DNA of 64,000 bases, taken from the NCBI RefSeq assembly GCF_030068545.1, contig NZ_JASJOR010000025.1:62001-126000 (forward strand), in the 5' to 3' direction. The notes under the pieces are model-generated. The model did not search any database, was not told the origin of the DNA, and saw nothing but the letters and a program-made list of their open reading frames with translations. This document shows, one piece after another, positions 29,191-37,189 of the stretch. Source of the DNA: Xanthocytophaga flava (GTDB lineage Bacteria; Bacteroidota; Bacteroidia; Cytophagales; 172606-1). Made by a program: the position numbers and the translations under genes. Within the stretch, counting starts at the first letter, position 1. Each line of letters opens with the position of its first letter.

Positions 29191-31104
29191 ATGAAATCCA
29201 TATCCCTTAGAACCTATGATAATCCTCAAAAAATAACCTTTGAAGAATTTAATCAGGAAAAGTATACACAGCTTACATATAATATTTCGTCCTATATTGA
29301 TACTAAGTTTAAAGATTCGGATAAATGGGTGACATTGCCAGAAATACTACAGGCAAATCCTCAGTTAGAATCTCTTGATATTTGGGGTTATAAGTCCCCA
29401 GACCTTGAGATTTCATTCAAGATAATGCCTAATCTCAAATCACTATCGTTTCGTTTTGATTCTTCACTTGTTCTTCCCAAAGATTGGGAAAATGCGACAA
29501 AACTGGAAAAACTTCAGTTATCTATACCTTTTGAAACAAAGGGAGTTGACAAATTTCCTGAGCAACTACAATACCTTCCCAATCTAACCAGTCTGCAACC
29601 TCCCCAAACAGACAATTATGAATGGTGGAGTTCATTGGCGAAACTACCAGCACTGAAAATGCTAAATTTACAGTCCTATACAACTCTACCCTTCTCTCTT
29701 GCCCGTATGCTGGAATTACTACATACATTTCCAGTATTGGAAGAAATAATAAACTTTTATCCCAAAAAGAGTGAGCCACTCACAGAAGTACTCTTAGGTC
29801 TGGATCGGTTCAAACATGTCGAACTCATATCTATGGTCTTTAAGGATATAACCAGTATCCCGTTATTCTTCAGTAAATTTAAGCAGGTAAGCTTTTTCAA
29901 TTATCGGCATGTAGGTTATAAAGAAGTCAATAAATTTCGCGAGAAATACGCTACCCAACCACTATCCGACAGACACAGAGAGCTATTGTTTTTATGTAGC
30001 GTCAAAAGCTGGAATCGAGTCAAAACCTATACAACCAATCACTTACTCGAAAAACACAAGTCTGCCGTTCCTGTCGTATTAATGGGTTATGAAAAGCTGG
30101 CTTCTGCCAATAAAACCACATTAAAAACCAAACTTAAAGACACACAAATATCACTGGAAGAGAAGTCAGGAGGAGAACCTATCTATATACTGCATACAAA
30201 AAGTGATTGGAATGTATTGGAGCAAGTTATTCTGGAGGACAAAAGTTTTATTGTGGAAGAACACCTGACTGAGTTTTTGCATTATCTGGAAAAACCCTAT
30301 TTGCTTGAAAATGATAATGAAGAACTCAACCAGAGTATCATCCGGCTACTGTGTTCCGGTGATGATGAAAATGTAAACCTGGCCTTTCAAATGGTGGAAA
30401 GTGGTGGCGCTCCTGTAGCGGTACAAAGTATGATTGCAGCCATTGCTATGACACATAAAGATACCAAAATCCGGAAGAGAGCCCGTCAGGTTTATCAAAA
30501 AGTGGGTAGTGCAGCATTTGTACCTCTTATGGGTAAACCAAGTTACAAGGAAACAGATTTTAATCTACGTATCAGCACACACGAAAATATAAGCCGGACG
30601 GATTTTTTGCTGATGGTAGAATACCAGCACCATCTCAACCGTCACTATGGAAAAAACACAGGTAGTTTGTCTATAGACTGGCGACGCCTCGGACTAAAGG
30701 AAATTACAGAAAACATTCTTCTGTTTCCGAATCTGAAAACACTCCATCTAAGTTCAAATCCAGAACTGGATCTTGAAAAGGTTTTTTCCTTACTGGTACA
30801 GATCCCTACAATCGAGAGGCTATACCTTAATGGATGTAAGGGTACTCTTCCTGCCTCTCTTAGTCAGTTACAGTCATTGGTTGAACTAGATATTTCCAGT
30901 AACTCGATGAAAGATTTTAGCACTCTGGCACAATTACCCAATCTAAAACGACTGACAATGAAAGGATGCAAAGTTAAAAACTGGGATTGGCTACAACAAT
31001 GTTCAAGGCTGGAATGGATATGTGTGAATAGTGCGGACCAACAAAAAATACCACATGAACGTGAAGATATGTATGGTGGGGATCTATTCCTGAAAATCCG
31101 GTAA
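29191..31104 (+). CDS. LRR / BRCT-like / helical-repeat protein, paralog 4 (divergent)
   Basis: The 637-residue protein shares the core of the other three but is more distant. Irregular LRR strands fill about 50-240 (LESLDIWGYKSPDLEIS, LKSLSFRFDSS). The central module at about 291-370 (VVLMGYEKLASANKTTLKTK) lacks the VCVGxSLT segment and reads IYILHTKSDWNVLEQV instead. The helical block is kept (EKPYLLENDNEELNQSIIRLL, VNLAFQMVESGGAPVAVQS). Unlike the others it ends in a regular LRR array (LKTLHLSSNPELDLEKV, IERLYLNGCKGTLPASL, LVELDISSNSMKDFSTL, LKRLTMKGCKVKNW). It lies between the vWA gene and the MoxR gene. Confidence 0.82.
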   Translation: MKSISLRTYDNPQKITFEEFNQEKYTQLTYNISSYIDTKFKDSDKWVTLPEILQANPQLESLDIWGYKSPDLEISFKIMPNLKSLSFRFDSSLVLPKDWENATKLEKLQLSIPFETKGVDKFPEQLQYLPNLTSLQPPQTDNYEWWSSLAKLPALKMLNLQSYTTLPFSLARMLELLHTFPVLEEIINFYPKKSEPLTEVLLGLDRFKHVELISMVFKDITSIPLFFSKFKQVSFFNYRHVGYKEVNKFREKYATQPLSDRHRELLFLCSVKSWNRVKTYTTNHLLEKHKSAVPVVLMGYEKLASANKTTLKTKLKDTQISLEEKSGGEPIYILHTKSDWNVLEQVILEDKSFIVEEHLTEFLHYLEKPYLLENDNEELNQSIIRLLCSGDDENVNLAFQMVESGGAPVAVQSMIAAIAMTHKDTKIRKRARQVYQKVGSAAFVPLMGKPSYKETDFNLRISTHENISRTDFLLMVEYQHHLNRHYGKNTGSLSIDWRRLGLKEITENILLFPNLKTLHLSSNPELDLEKVFSLLVQIPTIERLYLNGCKGTLPASLSQLQSLVELDISSNSMKDFSTLAQLPNLKRLTMKGCKVKNWDWLQQCSRLEWICVNSADQQKIPHEREDMYGGDLFLKIR

Positions 31105-31167
31105 CATATAATCCATTAATAAAATTTAAAAACTTAAAACAATCATTAGTTATAATTCAAACGCAGC

Positions 31168-32304
31168 ATGGCTAAAAACGACAATCCCAACAGTCAGAAT
31201 TTTAATTACATCACCTACGGCTCCAAATGTAACAGTATAGAGCTGGAAGGATTTCTGGAACATGTACTCAAGTATACATTTATCACACCACCCAAACCCA
31301 ACGAACCCCCAACACCTGTCTGTATCTGGGGACGACATGGCGTTGGTAAAACACAGATTGTCCGAAATGTAGCAGATAAGCTAGGAGCTAATTTTGTCTA
31401 TATAGCTCCGGCTCAGTTTGAAGAAATGGGCGACCTGGTAGGGATGCCCAAAATAGATGAAAACGGACAGCAAACCCATTTTATTCCTCCGGACTGGGTA
31501 CCACGTACTGAAGGACCTGGAATATTCCTGATAGATGACGTAAACCGTGCGGATGACCGGATTTTGCGTGGTATCATGCAGTTGTTACAGAACTACGAAC
31601 TGGTAAGTTGGAAAATGCCTCCTAAGTGGCATATTGTCCTTACCGCTAACCCTGATGGGGGTGATTATTCTGTAACTTCCATGGATGACGCTGTACTTAC
31701 ACGGATGTTGCACATTACCTTGCAGTTTGAAGTACAAAGCTGGGCACGCTGGGCTGAGGCAGCCAAAATCGACCCTCGGGGTATTAACTTTATTCTGACG
31801 TATCCTGAAATGGTAACAGGAAACCGGACGACCCCACGGTCACTAGTACAGTTTTTCAGAGAAACCGAAAAAATAGAGGATCTGTCAGAAAATTTACCTT
31901 TGGTAAAAATGCTGGCGGATGCCTCACTGGATGAAGAAACAGCAGCAGCCTTCCTGAGCTTTGTGAAGCTACAGCTTAACCAGCTGATTAGTCCGGAAGA
32001 AATCATCAATGCCAAAAAGTTTGATGGTATCGAAAAACAGTTACGAGGACTTGTAGAACAAAAAACCAAACGACTGGATATCCTGTCCGTAATTTCTACT
32101 CGTCTTATCAACTATCTTATTGTTAACAATATCAGTATAGATAAAGCCCAGACAGACAATCTGAAGCTATTCCTGTTGCTGGAATTTATCCCAAATGATA
32201 TGCGCCTGTTCATGGCACAAGAATTGGTTAACAGCAAAAATGCATCTCTCAAAAAGCTATTGGCGATTCCTGAGATTGGTAAACTGTTATTATCAAAAAT
32301 GTAA
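31168..32304 (+). CDS. MoxR-type AAA+ ATPase
   Basis: The 378-residue protein has Walker A GRHGVGKTQ (residues 55-63), Walker B IFLIDDVNRA (acidic pair 123-124), sensor 1 VLTANPDGGDY and a sensor-2-like Arg in TTPRSLVQF. The MoxR-class insertion segments are recognisable around FEEMGDLVGMPK and MDDAVLTRMLHITL. MoxR ATPases work with a vWA-domain partner to remodel or activate other proteins; the vWA gene at 27756 is the obvious partner. It is the last gene of the block and is followed by a strong inverted repeat. Confidence 0.93.
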   Translation: MAKNDNPNSQNFNYITYGSKCNSIELEGFLEHVLKYTFITPPKPNEPPTPVCIWGRHGVGKTQIVRNVADKLGANFVYIAPAQFEEMGDLVGMPKIDENGQQTHFIPPDWVPRTEGPGIFLIDDVNRADDRILRGIMQLLQNYELVSWKMPPKWHIVLTANPDGGDYSVTSMDDAVLTRMLHITLQFEVQSWARWAEAAKIDPRGINFILTYPEMVTGNRTTPRSLVQFFRETEKIEDLSENLPLVKMLADASLDEETAAAFLSFVKLQLNQLISPEEIINAKKFDGIEKQLRGLVEQKTKRLDILSVISTRLINYLIVNNISIDKAQTDNLKLFLLLEFIPNDMRLFMAQELVNSKNASLKKLLAIPEIGKLLLSKM

Positions 32305-32331
32305 GAATCGAAATATAGGTCTAGCTAACAT

Positions 32332-32400
32332 ATAAAATCAGTATCCAATCCTTTCCTGAATTAGTAAATCGTATAGGAAAGGATTGGATACTGATTTTAT
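32332..32400 (+). terminator. Very long hairpin ending the LRR/MoxR block
   Basis: Positions 32332-32357 and 32375-32400 are perfect reverse complements over 26 bases, with a 17-base loop, starting 27 bases after the MoxR stop. The right arm ends in CTGATTTTAT, giving a short T-rich 3' end. Placement fits a transcription terminator of the block; the stem is longer than most, so a transposon-derived or RNA-processing element is an alternative. Confidence 0.7.
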
Positions 32401-32779
32401 CAGACTATAAATTTAGTAGGAAACGTCTTAAATACCTCAATTTTAGCTTTTCATATGAGGTTATATAAAAAGCCAACAATCTTTTGTATATTTCACGCAA
32501 TCCTAATCTACAGACAAGGTCTTTTATGACCAGGAAGAGTATTCTATTAACTTGTATCACTACAATATTTTCCTTCACGTTGGTTGTATATAAACAATCA
32601 ACACTGCAAAATGTGTAGGATACTCAATCTGACAGGTTAATCCCAACGTAGATAGTAAGACAATCGTGTGTTCGGAATCATCTGTCCTTCCTTTATCCAA
32701 TCAGCAAAATTTAACCTAACTTTACGAAACCAAACTTAGTTGATTTCGCTTCCGGGATCAAGCTGCTTATTTCCGTATA
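32401..32779. other. Intergenic region after the MoxR block
   Basis: About 380 bases without a supported gene. A short frame from ATG 32526 encodes a 28-residue hydrophobic peptide resembling a signal sequence (SILLTCITTIFSFTLVVY) and then stops; it may be a remnant. No clear promoter is seen before the glycosyltransferase gene. Confidence 0.4.
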
Positions 32780-34033
32780 ATGAGAATTTTACATTTTAAT
32801 CAAAGAGATGATGGAGGGGCAGGTCGGGCAATGCTTCGTTTGCATCAGGGACTACGAGCTGACAAAATTGAATCATCTGCCTTTGTGCAGGTAAAAACAT
32901 CTGATGATGAATTTATATTCACACCCGATGGTGCTCTAGGAAAGCTATCAGCTAAACTTAAGCTGAGTGAACACATTTCACATCTTCCACTGAGATTATA
33001 CAAACAAAGAACCAGTGGGGCATTCTCCCCTCCTTTTGCACTTCAGTCATTTACAGACATAGTGCACAAACTCAACCCCGATATCGTCCACTTACATTGG
33101 ATCAATCACGGCTTTCTGGATCTCAAGGCATTGCAAGCCTTCCAAAAGCCTATTGTCTGGACTCTCCATGATATGTGGCCTTTTACAGGAGGTTGTCACT
33201 ACAGCAGTACCTGTGATAGATATAAACATACTTGTGGAGCCTGTACTGTATTGGGCAGTACAAAAGAAAAAGATCTATCACATTACATCTGGAAACGAAA
33301 AAATAAGCATTGGAAAGATCTCTCCATGTCAATAGTAGCTCCCAGTACCTGGATGGCAAACTGTGCACGCGAAAGTTCGTTATTCCGGAATGTGCCGGTC
33401 CAGCAAATTTCCAATGGGCTGGATATGAATCAATATAGACCTATTGATAAGCAGTCAGCACGTCAGCTACTCAATCTACCTCAGAATAAATATTTACTCT
33501 TGTTTGGGGCTGCCAATATTGAAGATACACGCAAAGGACTACACCTGTTACTCCCAGCTCTCAAGCAACTGCATGAAAGTGAGCTCAATGATAAAATTGA
33601 ATTGCTTGTATTTGGAGCAACCTCTTTTCAGCAAATGCAGGAAGCAGAATTTCCCATCAACTCATTGGGACGTTTTGCAGATAATCTGTCATTATCTCTT
33701 GTTTACTCTGCTGCCGATGTCTTTATTGCACCTTCACTGGAAGACAATCTTCCCAACACCCTGGTTGAGTCACTAGCTTGTGGTACACCAACAGTAGCCT
33801 TTAACATTGGTGGTATTCCGGATATTATTGACCATCAACAAAATGGCTACCTGGCCACACCCTTTGAACCTAGTTCTCTGGCAGAAGGAATCAAATGGAT
33901 ATTACAATCCCCAGACAAACAGTTTTTGCATGAAGCAGCACGTCAAAAAGCAGAACAATCGTTTTCATTAACAGCCCAAACCAAGCACTATCAGAGATTA
34001 TATGAAAGTATCTTGTCCGGAATGCCTGCTTAA
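32780..34033 (+). CDS. Family 4 glycosyltransferase
   Basis: The 417-residue protein has two Rossmann-like halves. The N-terminal half starts with ILHFNQRDDGGAGRAMLRL and contains VWTLHDMWPFTGGCHYSSTCDRY with a cluster of Cys residues (SSTCDRYKHTCGACTV). The C-terminal half has LLFGAANIEDTRKGLHLLL and the GT4 E-x7-E-type segment FIAPSLEDNLPNTLVESLACGTPTVAF. The enzyme would transfer a sugar from an activated nucleotide sugar, retaining configuration, probably in polysaccharide or glycoprotein synthesis. No other glycan genes are adjacent. Donor and acceptor unknown. Confidence 0.92.
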   Translation: MRILHFNQRDDGGAGRAMLRLHQGLRADKIESSAFVQVKTSDDEFIFTPDGALGKLSAKLKLSEHISHLPLRLYKQRTSGAFSPPFALQSFTDIVHKLNPDIVHLHWINHGFLDLKALQAFQKPIVWTLHDMWPFTGGCHYSSTCDRYKHTCGACTVLGSTKEKDLSHYIWKRKNKHWKDLSMSIVAPSTWMANCARESSLFRNVPVQQISNGLDMNQYRPIDKQSARQLLNLPQNKYLLLFGAANIEDTRKGLHLLLPALKQLHESELNDKIELLVFGATSFQQMQEAEFPINSLGRFADNLSLSLVYSAADVFIAPSLEDNLPNTLVESLACGTPTVAFNIGGIPDIIDHQQNGYLATPFEPSSLAEGIKWILQSPDKQFLHEAARQKAEQSFSLTAQTKHYQRLYESILSGMPA

Positions 34034-34199
34034 TAAACTAAGAAATTAGACTATCCCAAACTTTCAGAAAGAGGATATCATTTCCTTTAAAGAAGGAAGT
34101 TATAACAGAGCAAAAAAAGCTACAAATAGCATTATGCAGACTTAATTGATAAGGGTAGCGAGGTATAGAGAGTCTTTTCCGCTAGGTTTATCACTGATA

Positions 34200-34410
34200 C
34201 TCTCGTTCTTTGTGGTATTCTAGACCAAAGGATAGGAAAGAAGAACGAAGGAGTTACAAAGAGAGTTGTGTTGCCTTCAATCGTGGATGGTGGTGTAGGT
34301 GCGTAGGGAGTCTTTCTGCCGCGAGGAAAGCCCATGGCTTTGCGTGGGGGAGGTTCGGCAGAAAGTGTCCTTTTTGGGGTACTTTTTTGGACAAGCAAAA
34401 AAGTACCATG
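34200..34410. repeat. GC-richer block with hairpins, likely a dispersed intergenic repeat
   Basis: This stretch is clearly richer in G and C than its surroundings and contains a perfect 12-bp hairpin, GGTACTTTTTTG (34378-34389) with CAAAAAAGTACC (34396-34407). TTTCTGCC near 34310 is mirrored by GGCAGAAA near 34358. The minus-strand frame over 34132-34416 is open but Pro/Arg-rich and unlike a folded protein. The composition and hairpins suggest a repeated element rather than a gene; copies elsewhere cannot be checked here. Confidence 0.45.
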
Positions 34411-34528
34411 CCGCAAGTTGAAGAATGATCAGAAATTTAAGTAAATAAAGGAAGAGAGACCTCTAAACACTATAAGGAGAGTAATGAAAAGGAACAAGCT
34501 TATAGCTGAAAGATTAAAACATCTTCCC

Positions 34529-35626
34529 TTATACAAGATTAAATGAAGATATAGCCATTTCCACCCCATTAATGATCACAGATGCCTGATGCATACCAGC
34601 ATAAAATACTCGTGTGGTAATAGGTCTGAAAGAGTGCCGTTTGACTACAGTAACTGACTCTCCTGCCTTATATTCTCTCTCACTGATTTTAAAAACCTTT
34701 CTATTCAGACTTCCATTTGCCTTCAGATAGTAAATACCATATTCTAAGCGGACTATCTGGCTTTGTGTATGAGTATTAGTAACCACCATAGCAAATTCCA
34801 GTGTATCGCCCATTTTTACTTCCGTCGTACGAATCTCAAAACCCTTTACTGCAATGAAACTACTCTGTAAGCCGTAATACGATAATACCTCTGTATGCCC
34901 CTGTTTTAGTAAAGTTCTGCATCCATGCTTGATAATAGCATCTGTCTCTTTGCTGTGGCCTTTCCACTTATGTGCAATCTCCAGTACCACAGCCGGATTA
35001 TCTTTTGCAATATCATTCAGGTTGTTGGCTACACTCCGTCTTACCCATTCGGACGGATCATTTTTCAGATTCTCGAGTAATGGCAAGATAGGCAAAGGAT
35101 CTTTTTTCAGGGCTGGAATAGCAAGCCCCCAGGGCAAACGAGGACGACTCCCCTCACTGGCTAATCGTCGCACTTTATGATTGGGATGCAAAGACCACTT
35201 AGTCATTTCGCGAATCATATCATTGCCATATTTCAGCAAAAAGGGACGTACAGCAAATTCACAACTCACAAATTGGGTCAGCCTTTCCAGTACAGGTATT
35301 GCTACAGCCAGATCCTCCAATCCATAAAGAGCTACATATTCTGGTAAAAACACAAAAGCCAATCCATCTTCTCCCCATCCCTGCTCTAACAAAGCATCTA
35401 CAGTTTTTAACAATAGTGGTGCAGCTTCTGGGAAAGCTTCCGGCAAAAAATGATGAAACACTTTTGTTGTATGTAACATTCGCTCCTTCCATTCCATGTT
35501 TGTGAAGGAATCTGTTAAGATCATCGTAACAAATGTATTCTTCTCAAAGGATGGAATGACAGGAGTCACAACATCGGCAAAACGATTATAAAAAGCGGGT
35601 GTGTATATGTCTTTGATCAGACTCAT
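34529..35626 (-). CDS. AlkC-like DNA alkylation repair glycosylase with C-terminal Ig-like domain
   Basis: The 365-residue protein is mostly HEAT-like helices (about 1-255), with the family segments NHKVRRLASEGSRPRLPWG, PLLENLKNDPSEWVRRSVAN and DAIIKHGCRTLLKQGH. From about 262 to the end it becomes an all-beta, Ig-like domain (GFEIRTTEVKMGDTLEFAM, HSFRPITTRVFYAG). HEAT-like alkylpurine glycosylases of the AlkC group remove 3-methyladenine-type lesions without base flipping, and the AlkC-alpha members carry such an Ig-like tail. The catalytic residues were not individually verified. It is a single gene. Confidence 0.85.
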   Translation of the reverse strand: MSLIKDIYTPAFYNRFADVVTPVIPSFEKNTFVTMILTDSFTNMEWKERMLHTTKVFHHFLPEAFPEAAPLLLKTVDALLEQGWGEDGLAFVFLPEYVALYGLEDLAVAIPVLERLTQFVSCEFAVRPFLLKYGNDMIREMTKWSLHPNHKVRRLASEGSRPRLPWGLAIPALKKDPLPILPLLENLKNDPSEWVRRSVANNLNDIAKDNPAVVLEIAHKWKGHSKETDAIIKHGCRTLLKQGHTEVLSYYGLQSSFIAVKGFEIRTTEVKMGDTLEFAMVVTNTHTQSQIVRLEYGIYYLKANGSLNRKVFKISEREYKAGESVTVVKRHSFRPITTRVFYAGMHQASVIINGVEMAISSFNLV

Positions 35627-35761
35627 ATTGTTGTTTCTTTAGTAGCCAAAGCCATATTTACCGATTATTGGAATAGAACTTTTGCTCGGCAAACATACAC
35701 AGAAACAACACATAAGCCATCCCAAACTTGAGGAAAAGAGTTTGCAGTCTCTCTTGTTAGT

Positions 35762-35818
35762 GGTGTTATTACTAACACCCCATTTCCTACTGTTCAGGTT
35801 GGTACTACTACCAACCTG
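35762..35818 (-). terminator. Two hairpins after the bestrophin-like gene
   Basis: GGTGTTA/TAACACC (35762-35768 and 35773-35779) and CAGGTTGGTA/TACCAACCTG (35795-35804 and 35809-35818) are perfect stems with four-base loops, placed 15 bases past the stop of the minus-strand gene at 35833. A T-run is lacking, so the terminator role is inferred from placement. Confidence 0.5.
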
Positions 35819-35832
35819 GATAAGAAAACCTC

Positions 35833-36816
35833 TTAAATCAATACATTATCAACAGGCTCTGCAGGTGCTGGCAAATTTTTCTGCTGAAGAAAACCTAACA
35901 GGTTTCGTTCAATAGTGGTACATAAAGCTGACAAAGGCAAATGATGAGGCTCTGTTCCAAATGGATCTTCGATCTCTTCTCCAATGGCATCCAATCCAAA
36001 AAAGGCTAGTGACACAAGAAACACCACTAGAGGTGTCAGTACTCCTGCAGTATCGACAATCCCGAAAGGAAGGAAGAAACAGAAGAATGCAACAATCCGG
36101 TGACCGAGTATGACATAGGTAACAGGAAACGGAGTATTTTTGATTCGTTCGCAACCACCTTGTATAGCCGTTATCTCTGTAAGACTCGCTTCCAGTACAG
36201 GCAGGTGAAAATCATGTATCCATCCCTTTTGCCAAGCATGTTGAATCTTTTCACCCATTCGTTGTAAAAGTCCTAACGTCACATTGGGTTGTTCATTAAG
36301 CCAATCCAGATCCTGTTTGGAAAGATACTTTTTCAACTCTTCATCAGGTGTTGTATCACGTAGCAAATGACGTAGTGAGTGTACGTGCGCAATGATCATC
36401 CGTACGAGCTCCTGTTGAAAAGCCATATAAGGCTCAGGTACTGCGACTCCATCTTTCCCCAGTTTATCCAGCTCTCTTTCCTGCAATGAAGCAGGTTGCT
36501 TGACAACAAGCGTTATAATCTGTCGCGCAAAACTACGACTCACATTGACCAGTTGTCCCCAAAGAATACGTCCTTCCCAGAAACGATCATAGGCAGTATT
36601 ATTACGAAACCCCAGGAAAATACTAATCGCAACCCCCATAATTGTAAAGGGTATAGCTGTAAGTGTATAGGTCTTCACATCTGTCATAACTTCGATGACA
36701 GTTACTATAATAGCAACGCCTGTAGCAGCCAGTATACGTTCTCCGGATCTTTGCAGGCTGGTATGTCGAAAAGTAAAAAGAAGTTTGGACCAGGGAAACT
36801 TTTGTTTTAGAATCAT
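35833..36816 (-). CDS. Bestrophin-family (YneE-like) chloride channel
   Basis: Reading from ATG 36816 (MILKQKFPWSKLLF) gives 327 residues. The upstream ATG at 36903 adds a Cys/His-containing tail not typical of the family, so the later start is preferred. Bestrophin markers are present: FTFRHTSLQRSGERIL, AIPFTIMGVAISIFLGFRNNTAYDRFWEGRILWGQLVN and the C-terminal EEIEDPFGTEPHHLPL. Four membrane segments are expected and the protein should form a pentameric anion channel in the inner membrane. No neighbour suggests a specific role. Confidence 0.88.
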   Translation of the reverse strand: MILKQKFPWSKLLFTFRHTSLQRSGERILAATGVAIIVTVIEVMTDVKTYTLTAIPFTIMGVAISIFLGFRNNTAYDRFWEGRILWGQLVNVSRSFARQIITLVVKQPASLQERELDKLGKDGVAVPEPYMAFQQELVRMIIAHVHSLRHLLRDTTPDEELKKYLSKQDLDWLNEQPNVTLGLLQRMGEKIQHAWQKGWIHDFHLPVLEASLTEITAIQGGCERIKNTPFPVTYVILGHRIVAFFCFFLPFGIVDTAGVLTPLVVFLVSLAFFGLDAIGEEIEDPFGTEPHHLPLSALCTTIERNLLGFLQQKNLPAPAEPVDNVLI

Positions 36817-37189
36817 GGTAAGAATGTATAGTTTATCAAGCTTTATAAATGGGTATATTTCTGATATGCACATATGACAGTCCGCTTGAAAATGGTTATC
36901 CATCTTTCAAGCAACTACATTATACACTTTGGGGTACTATTCAGTTAGGGTTTAAGCATAAAGGACGTAGAAGTCAAAAGTAAAATAATGTGCCTCTTCA
37001 GATTAACTAGCCTGACAATCCTTATGCTAGTTGTGATGTGGTACGATTTTCGTACAAGTCTGAAGGGAGACAGATAGTAGATTATCTACAAAATCAGATA
37101 CTTTCATGTGGATATATCTGAAGAGTATAGATAAAGCTACAAATGAAAGAAAGAGAAAAATAGCCTCATCGTAAATCATACAGGAAGTC

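Noticed and set aside
32526..32620. 28-residue signal-like peptide frame
   Set aside because: Too short and hydrophobic only; no body follows, no promoter.
34132..34416. 94-residue Pro/Arg-rich frame
   Set aside because: Lies in a GC-richer hairpin block; open frame probably a by-product of composition.
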